64,000 bases of DNA from Melaminivora sp034675505 (GCA_034675505.1 JAUCDD010000018.1:248001-312000); one strand, 5' to 3'. Positions 17,568 through 28,372 are shown, counted from the first letter of the stretch. The notes: generated from the letters alone by a model not told the origin. Numbers and translations are program-made.

Positions 17568-18590
17568 ATGATGTCCCCCTCTCCCGCGCGCCGCGCCTGG
17601 CAGCGTTTCAGGCGCAACCGCCTGGGCCTTTGGAGCCTGGTGCTGTTTTGCGCCCTGGTGGTGTCCAGCCTGGCCGCCGAGCTGGTCAGCAACGACCGGC
17701 CGCTGGTGGTGCGCTACCAGGGCCAGGTGTATTTCCCGCTGGTCAAGGACTACCCCGAAACGACTTTCGGCGGCGACTTCCCCACGCCCGCCGACTACCT
17801 GGACCCGTTCGTGCAGGGGCGGATCACGCAAGGCGGCAACTGGGCGCTCTATCCGCCCAACCGCTACGGCTCCGCCACGCTGAACTATTTCTCCCGGGAG
17901 CCCAACCCCTCGCCGCCCTCGCCCGAGAACTGGCTGGGCACGGACGACCGGGGCCGCGACATGCTGGCGCAGCTCATCTACGGCTTTCGCGTCAGCGTGC
18001 TGTTCGGCCTGGCGCTCACCGTCGTGGGCGTGGGGCTGGGGGTGGCGGCGGGGGCCGTGCAGGGCTTTTTTGGCGGCAAGCTCGACCTGGCCTTCCAGCG
18101 CTTCATCGAAATCTGGGGCTCCATGCCCGAGCTGTACCTGCTCATCATCTTCAGCGCCGTGTTCGCGCCCAGCCTGGGCCTGTTGCTGGTGCTGCTGTCG
18201 CTGTTCGGCTGGATGGGCCTGTCGGACTACGTGCGCGCCGAGTTCCTGCGCAACCGGCAGCTGGACTACGTGAAGGCCGCCCGCGCCCTGGGCGTGCCCG
18301 ACGGCCAGATCATCTGGCGCCACATCCTGCCCAACAGCATGACGCCGGTGGTCACCTTCCTGCCCTTTCGCATGGGCGCGGCCATCCTGGCGCTGACCTC
18401 GCTGGACTTCCTGGGCCTGGGGGTGCCGCCCGGCACGCCCAGCCTGGGCGAACTGCTCAGCCAGGGCAAGAACAACATCGATGCCTGGTGGATCTCGCTG
18501 TCCACCTTCGCGGTGCTAGTGAGCACGCTGCTGCTGCTGACCTTCATGGGCGACGCGCTGCGCGACGCACTCGACCCGCGCCAGCAATGA
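17568..18590 (+). CDS. yejE: Peptide ABC transporter permease YejE
   Basis: This is the second permease of the importer, about 340 residues. The start MMSPSPARRAWQRFRRNRLGLWSLVLF mirrors the E. coli N-terminus. It carries the family insert VRYQGQVYFPLVKDYPETTFGGDFPTPADY and the motif NWLGTDDRGRDMLAQLIYGFRVSVLFG. The EAA loop DYVKAARALGVPDGQIIWRHILPNS docks to YejF. An earlier TTG at 17535 overlaps the yejB stop and would add eleven residues; I prefer the conserved ATG. YejF follows after 46 bp. Confidence 0.92.
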   Translation: MMSPSPARRAWQRFRRNRLGLWSLVLFCALVVSSLAAELVSNDRPLVVRYQGQVYFPLVKDYPETTFGGDFPTPADYLDPFVQGRITQGGNWALYPPNRYGSATLNYFSREPNPSPPSPENWLGTDDRGRDMLAQLIYGFRVSVLFGLALTVVGVGLGVAAGAVQGFFGGKLDLAFQRFIEIWGSMPELYLLIIFSAVFAPSLGLLLVLLSLFGWMGLSDYVRAEFLRNRQLDYVKAARALGVPDGQIIWRHILPNSMTPVVTFLPFRMGAAILALTSLDFLGLGVPPGTPSLGELLSQGKNNIDAWWISLSTFAVLVSTLLLLTFMGDALRDALDPRQQ

Positions 18591-18636
18591 ACCCGGCGCG
18601 CGCGCGGCGGTGCCGGTACCCGCAACGGAGCCCCTA

Positions 18637-20304
18637 GTGACGAATGACCCAGCCATGACGACCGCCCCTGCTTCGGCCGCGCCAGCGGCGCCGCTGCTGC
18701 TGCAGGTGCGGGACCTGCGCGTGGCCTTTGGCGCCAAGGAGGTCGTGCATGGCCTCAGCTTCGACATCCAGCCCGGCGAGAAACTCGCCCTGGTGGGCGA
18801 GTCGGGCTCGGGCAAGACGGTGACGGCCCTGTCGCTGCTGCGCCTGGCCGGCTCCGCCCAGGTCGGCGGCCAGGCGCTGCTGCAGGGCCGCGGCGACCTG
18901 CTGGCCCTGCCCGAGCGCGAACTGCGCGGCGTGCGCGGCGGCGACGTCGCCATGATCTTCCAGGAGCCCATGACGGCGCTGAACCCGCTCATGGCCGTGG
19001 GCGAGCAGATTGCCGAGGTTTTGATGCTGAAACAAGCGCTTGCCCGCACGCAGAGCCGGGATGCTGCTATTGAGTTGCTAGCATCCACGGGCGTTCCCGA
19101 GCCCGCGCGGCGCGCCGCCAGCTTTCCCTACCAGCTCTCGGGCGGCCAGCGCCAGCGCGCCATGATCGCCATGGCGCTGGCCAGCCGGCCGCGCCTGCTG
19201 CTGGCCGACGAGCCGACCACGGCGCTGGACGTGACGCTGCGCGGGCAGATCCTGGAGCTGCTGTCCGACCTGCAGCGCCAGACCGGCATGGCCGTGCTGC
19301 TCATCACCCACGACCTGCAGCTGGTGCGCCGCTTCGCCGACCGCGTGGCCGTGATGGAGCAGGGCCATCTGGTGGAGCAGGGGGCCGTGGCGCAGGTGTT
19401 CGCTGCGCCGCAGCACGCCTACACCCGCCGCCTGATCGGCAGCGCACCGCAGCGCGACGTGCTGGAGGCCGCTGCAGCGCCGGGCGAGCCGCCGGCCGCC
19501 CAGGCGGCAGGGCTGCGCGTGGCCTATCCGGTGCCAGTGGCGGGCGTGCGCGGCTGGTTTGCCAAAGGCGAGTTCGTCGCCGTCCGGGGGGTCGATTTCT
19601 CCCTGCCGCAGGCGCGCACCCTGGGCGTGGTGGGCGAGTCCGGATCGGGCAAGTCCACGCTGGCGCAGGCGCTGCTGGGGCTGCTGCCCAGCAGCGGCGC
19701 GCTGCAGGTGGCGGGCCGCCAGTGGCAGCAGCCGGCGCAGCGCAACAGCCCGGCCAACCAGCAGCTGCGCCGCCAGGTGCAGGTGGTGTTCCAGGACCCG
19801 TTCTCGTCGCTGTCGCCGCGCATGACGGTGGCCGAGATCGTCGGCGAAGGCCTGCGCGTGCATGAGCCCGGGCTGGCCCCGGCCGAGCGCCGCGCGCGCG
19901 TCGCGGCCATGCTGGACGAGGTGGGCCTGGGCCAGGGCCAGTTCCCCGGCCTGCTCGACCGCTATCCGCATGAGTTTTCCGGCGGCCAGCGCCAGCGCCT
20001 GGCGATCGCCCGGGCGCTCATCGTGCAGCCGCGCCTGCTGGTGCTCGACGAGCCCACCAGTGCGCTGGACGTGACCATCCAGCAGCAGGTGCTGGCGCTG
20101 CTGCAGCGGCTGCAAAAGGAGCGTGCGCTGTCCTATTTGCTCATCACCCACGACGTGGCCGTGGTCGCCGCCATGGCGCACGAGGTGCTGGTGATGAAGG
20201 ACGGCCAGGTGGTGGAGGCGGGCAGCGTGCAGCAGGTGTTGCAGGCGCCGCGCCAGCCCTACACCCGGCGGCTGGTGGCCGCTGCCGGGTTGCCGCCCGC
20301 CTGA
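18637..20304 (+). CDS. yejF: Peptide ABC transporter ATP-binding protein YejF (two ABC domains)
   Basis: This 555-residue protein carries two ABC cassettes that power YejBE. Cassette 1 has Walker A GESGSGKT (about 54-61), Q-loop FQEPMTALNP, signature LSGGQRQRA and Walker B LLLADEPTTALD. Cassette 2 repeats these (GESGSGKS, FQDPFSSLSP, FSGGQRQRL, LVLDEPTSALD). The GTG start has GGAG six bases upstream; an ATG at 18655 is an alternative. Codons for residues about 130-150 (19022-19085) are AT-rich and unusual (TTG, CAA, CTT, ATT, CTA). The segment matches a dispersed intergenic repeat, so part of the coding region appears to derive from it. Confidence 0.94.
   Translation: MTNDPAMTTAPASAAPAAPLLLQVRDLRVAFGAKEVVHGLSFDIQPGEKLALVGESGSGKTVTALSLLRLAGSAQVGGQALLQGRGDLLALPERELRGVRGGDVAMIFQEPMTALNPLMAVGEQIAEVLMLKQALARTQSRDAAIELLASTGVPEPARRAASFPYQLSGGQRQRAMIAMALASRPRLLLADEPTTALDVTLRGQILELLSDLQRQTGMAVLLITHDLQLVRRFADRVAVMEQGHLVEQGAVAQVFAAPQHAYTRRLIGSAPQRDVLEAAAAPGEPPAAQAAGLRVAYPVPVAGVRGWFAKGEFVAVRGVDFSLPQARTLGVVGESGSGKSTLAQALLGLLPSSGALQVAGRQWQQPAQRNSPANQQLRRQVQVVFQDPFSSLSPRMTVAEIVGEGLRVHEPGLAPAERRARVAAMLDEVGLGQGQFPGLLDRYPHEFSGGQRQRLAIARALIVQPRLLVLDEPTSALDVTIQQQVLALLQRLQKERALSYLLITHDVAVVAAMAHEVLVMKDGQVVEAGSVQQVLQAPRQPYTRRLVAAAGLPPA
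19022..19085 (-). repeat. Dispersed short repeat inside yejF, copy R2
   Basis: On the minus strand, 19071-19050 reads AATAGCAGCATCCCGGCTCTGC. The matching 53054-53075 differs at only a few positions: the shared core is ATAGC-N-GCATCCCGGC-N-CTGC. The copy is read in frame as part of YejF. Confidence 0.65.
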
Positions 20305-20313
20305 GCGGTCGGC

Positions 20314-21216
20314 TCAGCGCAGCACCAGCACCGGCGCGCTGCTCAGGCGCAGCAGCGCCGTGGTCGTGCTGCCGACGATCAGCTGGCGGATGCGCGAGTG
20401 GCCGTAGGCGCCCAGCACCAGCAGCTTGCCCGGGCGCTCCTCCATCAGTGCCGGCAGGGCCTCTTCAGGCGCGCCGGGGGCAATGCGCGTGTCCACCTCG
20501 AAGCCGGCGGCGCGCAGCAGCGCCTGGCCCTCGTCCAGGCATTGCCGGGCGTGCGCGCCAGGCTCGCCCGCAAAGGCCAGCAGGGCCGGCATGCCGCGCA
20601 GCAGCGGGCTGCGCGCGACCATGCGCAGCGCCTGCCGGGCGGTGGCGCTGCCGTCGCAGCCCACGACGAAGCCCGCGGGCGCCCGGAATTCCGGCCCGGG
20701 CATGACCATGACGGGCTGGCGCACGCTGCGCACCACGCTCTCGACGTGGTGGTCCAGGCGCAGCTTGCGCGCGCTGCTCGGGCGCCGGTTGCTGCCCAGC
20801 ACGAACAGCCGGGCCAGGGGCTCGTGCTCCAGCACCACATCGGTCAGGTCGCCGTGGCGCAGCAGCAGCTGCAGCCGGCCGGCAGCTGCGCCCTCCACCC
20901 GGCTGCGGGCGGCGTCCAGCATGTGCCGCGCCGCCTCCTGCGCCAGCTCCATGCGCTCCTGGTCGAGCGTGTTCAGCCGCTGCAGCAAGAGGTCTTGTGC
21001 GCCCATGCCGATCACGCCGCTGTAGTCGCCCACGGGTGGCAGCGGCTGGGGCTGCTGCAGGGCGTGCAGCAGCGCCAGCGGCGCCTCCAGGCGCTGCGCC
21101 GCCCAGGCCGCGCCATCCACCACGGCGTGGGTGGCGGCCAGGCCGTCTATGCATGCGAACACGGTGTCGGGGGCGCCTGCGGCGGTGCCTGCAGGGCCTG
21201 GGGGCGCATTGCTCAT
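20314..21216 (-). CDS. Universal stress protein, tandem UspA domains
   Basis: This cytoplasmic stress protein has two UspA domains in 300 residues. The second keeps the ATP-binding signature GAYGHSRIRQLIVGSTTTALL near the C-terminus. The first has a weaker version (VLGSNRRPSSARKLRLDHHVESVVRSVRQPVMVM), so only the C-terminal half is likely to bind nucleotide. The ATG overlaps the stop of the upstream AI-2E permease gene in an ATGA, implying translational coupling. Function is general stress survival; the specific signal is unknown. Confidence 0.9.
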   Translation of the reverse strand: MSNAPPGPAGTAAGAPDTVFACIDGLAATHAVVDGAAWAAQRLEAPLALLHALQQPQPLPPVGDYSGVIGMGAQDLLLQRLNTLDQERMELAQEAARHMLDAARSRVEGAAAGRLQLLLRHGDLTDVVLEHEPLARLFVLGSNRRPSSARKLRLDHHVESVVRSVRQPVMVMPGPEFRAPAGFVVGCDGSATARQALRMVARSPLLRGMPALLAFAGEPGAHARQCLDEGQALLRAAGFEVDTRIAPGAPEEALPALMEERPGKLLVLGAYGHSRIRQLIVGSTTTALLRLSSAPVLVLR

Positions 21217-22337
21217 GGGCCCTCCTGGCGCGGCGCGGCGCTGCGCTCACGCGGTGCCTGGCACAGTGCCAGCTCGTCGTGCAGGTGCGAGCGCGGCGGC
21301 GCGAACAAATCCCATACCGCCATGAACAGCGCCGCGATGGCCGGCCCGATCACGAAGCCGGTGAGGCCGAACAACGCCATGCCGCCCAGGGTCGAGATCA
21401 GCACCACGTAGTCGGGCATCTTGGTGTCCTTGCCCACCAGCAGGGGGCGCAGCAGGTTGTCCACCAGGCCGATCACGCACACGCCGTAGGCCGTGAGCGT
21501 GACCGCCTGCCAGGTGGCCCCGGTGGCGAAGAAGTAGATGGCCACCGGCCCCCAGATCAGGCTGGCGCCCACGGCCGGCAGCAGCGACAGGAAGGCCATC
21601 AGCACCCCCCACATCACGGGGCCCTGGATGCCCAGGATCCAGAAGATCAGCCCTCCCAGCGCCCCCTGGGCCGCCGCCACCGCCAGGTTGCCCTTGATGG
21701 TGGCGCGTATCACGGTGGTGAACTTGGCGCTCAGCTGGCGCTTGTGGGCGTCATCCAGTGGCACGGCCTCGCTCAGGCGCACGGCCAGCTGCGGCCCGTC
21801 GCGCAGCAGGAAGAACAGCAGGTACAGCATGACCGCCGCGCTGACCACGAACTGCAGCGTGTTCTGCCCCACGTTGACCGCCTTGGTGGCCAGGAACTGG
21901 CTGGCCTGCGCGCCCACCGAGGTCAGGCGCTCCTGCAACTCGGAGGCGGTAGTCAGGTGAAAGCGCTCCAGCAGCGACCGTGCCCAGGAGGGCAGGGCCT
22001 GCAGCACCTGCTGCACGTACTGGCCGTAGTCCAGCCGGCCCGAGCGCAGCCGCTCATAGGCCGAGCCCGCCTCCTGCACCATCGACACCCCGATCAGCGC
22101 CGTGGGCAGGATGACCACCACCAGGCACAGCAGCAGCGTGAGCAGCGCCGCCACGTTGCGCCGCCGCGGCATGCGCGCCAGCACCCAGCGCTGCAGCGGC
22201 GCAAACAGGATGGCCAGCACGACGCCCCAGAACACCGCGCCGCCAAACGGCCACAGGATGGCGCCGAACGCCAGCGTGACGACCACGAGCAGCAGCAGCA
22301 AGGTGCGGCTTTGGAGGGTGGGAGCGGGCATGGACAT
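21213..22337 (-). CDS. AI-2E family transporter (PerM-like)
   Basis: This integral membrane protein of 374 residues belongs to the AI-2E/UPF0118 family, whose members export small molecules or act as sodium/proton antiporters. N-terminal helices start RTLLLLLVVVTLAFGAILWPFGGAVFWG. A soluble amphipathic middle region (about 80-180) precedes the helical core, with LIFWILGIQGPVMWGVLMAFLSLLPAVGASLIWGP and DNLLRPLLVGKDTKMPDYVVLISTLGG, both typical. The start is one of two close ATGs (22337 or 22331). It is transcribed divergently from sucA and overlaps the stress protein gene. Confidence 0.88.
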   Translation of the reverse strand: MSMPAPTLQSRTLLLLLVVVTLAFGAILWPFGGAVFWGVVLAILFAPLQRWVLARMPRRRNVAALLTLLLCLVVVILPTALIGVSMVQEAGSAYERLRSGRLDYGQYVQQVLQALPSWARSLLERFHLTTASELQERLTSVGAQASQFLATKAVNVGQNTLQFVVSAAVMLYLLFFLLRDGPQLAVRLSEAVPLDDAHKRQLSAKFTTVIRATIKGNLAVAAAQGALGGLIFWILGIQGPVMWGVLMAFLSLLPAVGASLIWGPVAIYFFATGATWQAVTLTAYGVCVIGLVDNLLRPLLVGKDTKMPDYVVLISTLGGMALFGLTGFVIGPAIAALFMAVWDLFAPPRSHLHDELALCQAPRERSAAPRQEGP

Positions 22338-22523
22338 GGGAAAAAGCGCAGGTCGGGAGGGCACAAATCGCAAATGTAAGCCAGGCGCGCGGGCAGCCGG
22401 CAGCGGCGGGCGGGCGTGCCTTCGGTGGCACAATAGCCGCCGCACCCGGCCCTTCCCCTGCCACAGTCGCGTCCGCCAACCGGTTCAGCCGTGCCGCGGA
22501 AGGTTTCTCCACAACCAGCTAAA

Positions 22524-22546
22524 GCTTCCCCGGAGGGAAGCGGAGG
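22524..22546 (+). promoter_or_regulatory. Hairpin abutting the sucA ribosome binding site
   Basis: A perfect 7-bp stem (22524-22530 with 22535-22541) with loop CGGA ends at the base before GGAGG (22542-22546). It could modulate translation of sucA; this is an inference from position. Confidence 0.35.
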
Positions 22547-22557
22547 TCAGCGAAGAC

Positions 22558-25437
22558 ATGAGCGAATCCACGTCCGTCTACCAAGCCTACCAGGGCAATA
22601 CCTATCTCTTCGGCGGCAACGCGCCCTACGTCGAGGAGATGTACGAAAGCTATCTTGCCAACCCCGGCAGCGTGCCCGATTCGTGGCGCGAGTATTTCGA
22701 CGCGCTGCAGCACGTTCCCGCCGTCGACGGCAGCGATGCCCGCGACGTGCCGCATATGCCGGTCATCAACGCCTTCGCCGAGCGCGCCAAGCAGGGCGGC
22801 ACGCGCGTGGTGGTGGCCACCGGGGCCGATTCCGAGCTGGGCAGGAAGCGCGTGGGCGTGCAGCAGCTCATCGCCGCCTACCGCAACGTCGGCCAGCGTT
22901 GGGCCGACCTCGACCCCCTGAAGCGCCAGGAGCGCCCGAGCATCCCCGAACTGGAGCCCTCGTTCTATGGCTTCAGCGACGCCGACCAGGAAACGGTGTT
23001 CAACGTCGGCAACACCTTCTTCGGCAAGGAAAGCCTGTCGCTGCGCGAGCTGATCAACGCGCTGCGCGAGACCTACTGCGGCACCATCGGCGCCGAGTAC
23101 ATGTACACCACCGACCAGAACCAGAAGCGCTGGTGGCAGCAAAAGCTCGAATCGATCCGCGCCAAGCCGCAGTTCGATGCCGAGAAGAAGAAGCGCATCC
23201 TGGAACGCCTGACGGCCGCCGAAGGCTTCGAGCGCTTCCTGCACACCAAGTACGTGGGCCAAAAGCGCTTCTCGCTGGAAGGCGGCGAGAGCTTCATCGC
23301 CGCCATGGACGAGTTGATCAACTCCGCCGGCAGTGCCGGCGTGCAGGAGCTGGTCATCGGCATGGCCCACCGCGGCCGCCTGAACGTGCTGGTCAACACC
23401 CTGGGCAAGATGCCCAAGGACCTGTTCGCCGAGTTCGACCACACCGCCCCCGAAGACCTGCCTGCCGGCGACGTGAAGTACCACGCGGGCTTCTCGTCCG
23501 ACGTGACCACCACCGGCGGCCCGGTGCACCTGGCGCTGGCCTTCAACCCCTCGCACCTGGAGATCGTCAACCCGGTGGTCGAGGGCTCGGTGCGCTCGCG
23601 CATGGACCGCCGCGGCGACCCCCGGGGCAAGCAGGTGCTGGCCGTGCTGGTGCACGGCGACGCGGCCTTTGCCGGCCAGGGTGTGAACCAGGAGACGCTG
23701 GCGCTGTCCGAGACGCGCGGCTACACCACCGGCGGCACGGTGCACATCATCATCAACAACCAGATCGGCTTCACGACCAGCGACCCGCGCGACCTGCGCT
23801 CGACGCTGTACTGCACCGACATCGTGAAGATGATCGAGTCGCCCGTGCTGCACGTGAACGGCGACGACCCGGAGGCCGTGTGCCTGGCCATGCAGCTGGC
23901 GCTGGAATACCGCCTGGAATTCGCGCGCGACGTGGTGGTGGACATCGTCTGCTACCGCAAGCTGGGCCACAACGAGCAGGACACCCCCATGCTCACCCAG
24001 CCGCTGATGTACAAGAAGATCGCCCAGCACCCCGGCACGAGGAAGCTCTACGCCGACAAGCTGGCCGCGCAAGGCCTGGGCGACACGCTGGGCGAGGACA
24101 TGGCCAAGGCCTACCGCGCCGCCATGGAAGAGGGCAAGCACACGGTGGACCCGGTGCTGACCAACTTCAAGGGCAAGTACGCCGTGGACTGGAGCCCCTT
24201 CCTGGGCAAGACCTGGACCGACGCCGCCGACACCGCCATCCCGCTGGCCGAGTGGCGCCGCCTGGCCGAGCGCATCACCACGCTGCCCGAGGGCGTGACG
24301 CCGCACATGCTGGTCAAGAAGGTGCTGGACGACCGCGCCGCCATGGGCCGGGGCGAGGTCAACGTGGACTGGGGCATGGGCGAGCACATGGCGTTCGCCT
24401 CGCTGGTGGCCTCGGGCTACCCCATCCGCCTGTCGGGCGAGGACAGCGGCCGCGGGACCTTCACGCACCGCCACGCCGTCATCCACGACCAAAAGCGCGA
24501 GAAGTGGGACGAGGGCACCTACGTGCCGCTGCAGAACGTCGCCGAGAACCAGGCGCCGTTCGTGGTCATCGACTCCATCCTGTCCGAGGAAGCCGTGCTG
24601 GCCTTCGAGTACGGCTATGCCTCGAATGACCCCAACACGCTGGTGATCTGGGAAGCGCAGTTCGGCGATTTCGCCAACGGCGCGCAGGTCGTGATCGACC
24701 AGTTCATCGCCTCGGGCGAGGTGAAGTGGGGCCGCGTCAACGGCCTGACGCTGATGCTGCCGCACGGCTACGAAGGCCAGGGCCCCGAGCACAGCTCGGC
24801 GCGGCTGGAGCGCTTCATGCAGCTGGCCGCCGAGGCCAACATGCAGATCGTGCAGCCGACCACGGCCAGCCAGATCTTCCACGTGCTGCGCCGCCAGATG
24901 GTGCGCAACCTGAGGAAGCCCCTGGTCATCATGACGCCGAAGTCGCTGCTGCGGAACAAGGACGCGACCTCGCCGGTTGCCGAGTTCACCGAAGGCGCCT
25001 TCCAGACCGTACTGGGCGAGCAGGACGCCGCCGTGGCCGGCAACGCCGCCAAGGTGAAGCGCGTCATCGCCTGCTCGGGCAAGGTGTACTACGACCTGGT
25101 GAAGAAGCGCGCCGAACTGGAGCGCAACGATGTCGCCATCGTCCGCGTGGAGCAGCTCTACCCGTTCCCGCACAAGGCCTTCGCCGCCGAGCTGAAGAAG
25201 TACCCCAAGGCCACCGACCTGGTGTGGTGCCAGGACGAGCCGCAGAACCAGGGCGCCTGGTTCTTCATCCAGCACAACATCCACGAGAACATGGTGGATG
25301 GCCAAAAGCTCGGCTACGCCGGCCGCGCCGCCTCGGCGTCGCCCGCCGTCGGCTACGCGCACCTGCACCAGGAGCAGCAAAAAGCCCTGGTGGAAGCCGC
25401 GTTCGCCAAGCTCAAGGGTTTTGTCCTGACCAAATAA
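22558..25437 (+). CDS. sucA: 2-oxoglutarate dehydrogenase E1 component
   Basis: This thiamine-diphosphate enzyme decarboxylates 2-oxoglutarate in the TCA cycle and passes the succinyl group to SucB. The 959 residues are close to the usual length of about 930-960. The N-terminal E2-binding segment includes YLFGGNAPYVEEMYESYLANPGSVPDSWREYF. Active-site motifs include GMAHRGRLNVLVN and the ThDP/Mg region GDDPEAVCLAMQLALEYR, with CYRKLGHNEQDTP after it. The C-terminal transketolase-like part contains GEDSGRGTFTHRHAV. It heads the sucA-sucB-lpd run, with GGAGG eleven bases before the ATG. Confidence 0.97.
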   Translation: MSESTSVYQAYQGNTYLFGGNAPYVEEMYESYLANPGSVPDSWREYFDALQHVPAVDGSDARDVPHMPVINAFAERAKQGGTRVVVATGADSELGRKRVGVQQLIAAYRNVGQRWADLDPLKRQERPSIPELEPSFYGFSDADQETVFNVGNTFFGKESLSLRELINALRETYCGTIGAEYMYTTDQNQKRWWQQKLESIRAKPQFDAEKKKRILERLTAAEGFERFLHTKYVGQKRFSLEGGESFIAAMDELINSAGSAGVQELVIGMAHRGRLNVLVNTLGKMPKDLFAEFDHTAPEDLPAGDVKYHAGFSSDVTTTGGPVHLALAFNPSHLEIVNPVVEGSVRSRMDRRGDPRGKQVLAVLVHGDAAFAGQGVNQETLALSETRGYTTGGTVHIIINNQIGFTTSDPRDLRSTLYCTDIVKMIESPVLHVNGDDPEAVCLAMQLALEYRLEFARDVVVDIVCYRKLGHNEQDTPMLTQPLMYKKIAQHPGTRKLYADKLAAQGLGDTLGEDMAKAYRAAMEEGKHTVDPVLTNFKGKYAVDWSPFLGKTWTDAADTAIPLAEWRRLAERITTLPEGVTPHMLVKKVLDDRAAMGRGEVNVDWGMGEHMAFASLVASGYPIRLSGEDSGRGTFTHRHAVIHDQKREKWDEGTYVPLQNVAENQAPFVVIDSILSEEAVLAFEYGYASNDPNTLVIWEAQFGDFANGAQVVIDQFIASGEVKWGRVNGLTLMLPHGYEGQGPEHSSARLERFMQLAAEANMQIVQPTTASQIFHVLRRQMVRNLRKPLVIMTPKSLLRNKDATSPVAEFTEGAFQTVLGEQDAAVAGNAAKVKRVIACSGKVYYDLVKKRAELERNDVAIVRVEQLYPFPHKAFAAELKKYPKATDLVWCQDEPQNQGAWFFIQHNIHENMVDGQKLGYAGRAASASPAVGYAHLHQEQQKALVEAAFAKLKGFVLTK

Positions 25438-25501
25438 GGCCGCAAACCCACGCACTGCCCGTCCAGTTCAGACAAAACCCGTTTTGGAAAGTATTCGAAA
25501 A

Positions 25502-26764
25502 ATGTCCATCGTTGAAGTCAAGGTTCCCCAGCTGTCCGAGTCCGTGGCCGAGGCCACGTTGATGTCCTGGAAGAAGAAGGCCGGCGAAGCCGTCGCCGCC
25601 GACGAGATCCTCATCGAGATCGAGACCGACAAGGTCGTGCTGGAAGTGCCGGCGCCAGCCGCTGGCGTGCTCGCCGAGATCGTGCAGGCCGACGGCGCCA
25701 CTGTCGCCTCCGAGCAGGTCATCGCGCGCATCGACACCAACGCCGTGGCCTCTGCCGCGCCGGCATCGGCCCCGGCTGCCGCACCCGCTGCTGCCGCATC
25801 GGCGCCCGCCGCGGCTGCCGCGCCCGCCGCCGGCGGCAGCAAGGGCGATGTGGCCATGCCCGCCGCCGCCAAGATCCTGTCGGAAAAGGGCCTCGCGCCC
25901 TCGGACGTGCAGGGCAGCGGCAGGGATGGCCGCGTGACCAAGGGCGATGCGCTTGCTGCATCGGCCGGCGGCGCCAAGTCCACCGCTGCGGTCATCCCGA
26001 CCGGCGTGCCGACCAAGGCGCTGCCGCAGGTGGCCGCGCCCGCCGCGAAGCAGGAGCTGGGCGAGCGCCCCGAGCAGCGCGTGCCCATGAGCCGCCTGCG
26101 CGCGCGCATCGCCGAGCGCCTGCTGCAGTCGCAGTCCACCAACGCCATCCTGACCACCTTCAACGAGGTCAACATGGCGCCGGTGATGGAGCTGAGGAAG
26201 AAGTTCCAGGACCAGTTCACCAAGGAGCACGGCGTCAAGCTGGGCTTCATGAGCTTCTTCGTGAAGGCGGCGGTGCACGCCCTGAAGAAGTTCCCGGTGA
26301 TCAACGCCAGCGTGGACGGCAACGACATCGTCTACCACGGCTACTTCGACATCGGCATCGCCGTGGGTTCGCCGCGCGGCCTGGTCGTGCCCATCCTGCG
26401 CAACGCCGACCAGATGAGCTTTGCCGACATCGAAAAGAAAATCGCCGAGTTCGGCAAGAAGGCCGCCGAAGGCAAGCTGGGCATCGAGGAGATGACCGGC
26501 GGCACGTTCTCGATCAGCAACGGCGGCACCTTCGGCTCGATGATGTCCACCCCCATCATCAACCCGCCGCAGTCGGCCATCCTGGGCGTGCACGCCACCA
26601 AGGACCGCGCCATGGTCGAGAACGGCCAGGTCGTGGTGCGCCCGATGAACTACCTGGCTATGTCCTACGACCACCGCATCATCGACGGCCGCGAGGCCGT
26701 GCTGGGGCTGGTGGCCATGAAGGACGCGCTGGAAGATCCGTCCCGTCTCCTCTTCGACCTGTAA
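25502..26764 (+). CDS. sucB: Dihydrolipoyl succinyltransferase, 2-oxoglutarate dehydrogenase E2
   Basis: This core enzyme of the complex transfers succinyl from the lipoyl arm to CoA. The 420 residues comprise a lipoyl domain (1-80, lipoylated K44 in ETDKVVLEV), an Ala/Pro-rich linker (about 82-118), the peripheral subunit-binding domain (AMPAAAKILSEKGLAPSDVQGSGRDGRVTKGD) and the catalytic domain. The catalytic motif is SYDHRIIDGREAV near the C-terminus. It begins 64 bp after sucA. A terminator-like hairpin separates it from lpd. Confidence 0.97.
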   Translation: MSIVEVKVPQLSESVAEATLMSWKKKAGEAVAADEILIEIETDKVVLEVPAPAAGVLAEIVQADGATVASEQVIARIDTNAVASAAPASAPAAAPAAAASAPAAAAAPAAGGSKGDVAMPAAAKILSEKGLAPSDVQGSGRDGRVTKGDALAASAGGAKSTAAVIPTGVPTKALPQVAAPAAKQELGERPEQRVPMSRLRARIAERLLQSQSTNAILTTFNEVNMAPVMELRKKFQDQFTKEHGVKLGFMSFFVKAAVHALKKFPVINASVDGNDIVYHGYFDIGIAVGSPRGLVVPILRNADQMSFADIEKKIAEFGKKAAEGKLGIEEMTGGTFSISNGGTFGSMMSTPIINPPQSAILGVHATKDRAMVENGQVVVRPMNYLAMSYDHRIIDGREAVLGLVAMKDALEDPSRLLFDL

Positions 26765-26796
26765 CGCGCACCGCACAGGGCGCTTGCATCTCTCGC

Positions 26797-26832
26797 AAAC
26801 CCACCCTCGGCCCGGCCCAGCGGTGGGTTTTT
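26797..26832 (+). terminator. Terminator-like hairpin between sucB and lpd
   Basis: A 9-bp stem AAACCCACC / GGTGGGTTT (26797-26805 with 26822-26830) is followed by Ts to 26832. It sits 30 bp before the lpd start. It probably lowers read-through, so lpd may be made at a different level from sucAB. Confidence 0.75.
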
Positions 26833-26862
26833 CCATTCAGACACAAGATTTCGACAAACATC

Positions 26863-28290
<1,428 letters not shown>

Positions 28291-28299
28291 CCTTTTCTG

Positions 28300-28369
28300 G
28301 CCATTTCAGGTCAAAACCGCTGCATGCCGGCGCCAATAGCCGGTGTGCAGCTATCAATATCATAGTAAC
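28300..28369 (-). repeat. Dispersed short repeat, copy R3
   Basis: Read on the minus strand it has the shared layout ATATTGATAGCTGC, a GC-rich middle with short inverted segments, then GACCTGAAAT. It ends four bases before the zapE start codon, so it forms most of the zapE leader. Confidence 0.6.
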
Positions 28370-28372
28370 GAG

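Noticed and set aside
22519..25455. A 978-residue minus-strand open frame opposite sucA
   Set aside because: Shadow of sucA codon bias; no family resemblance and no ribosome binding site.
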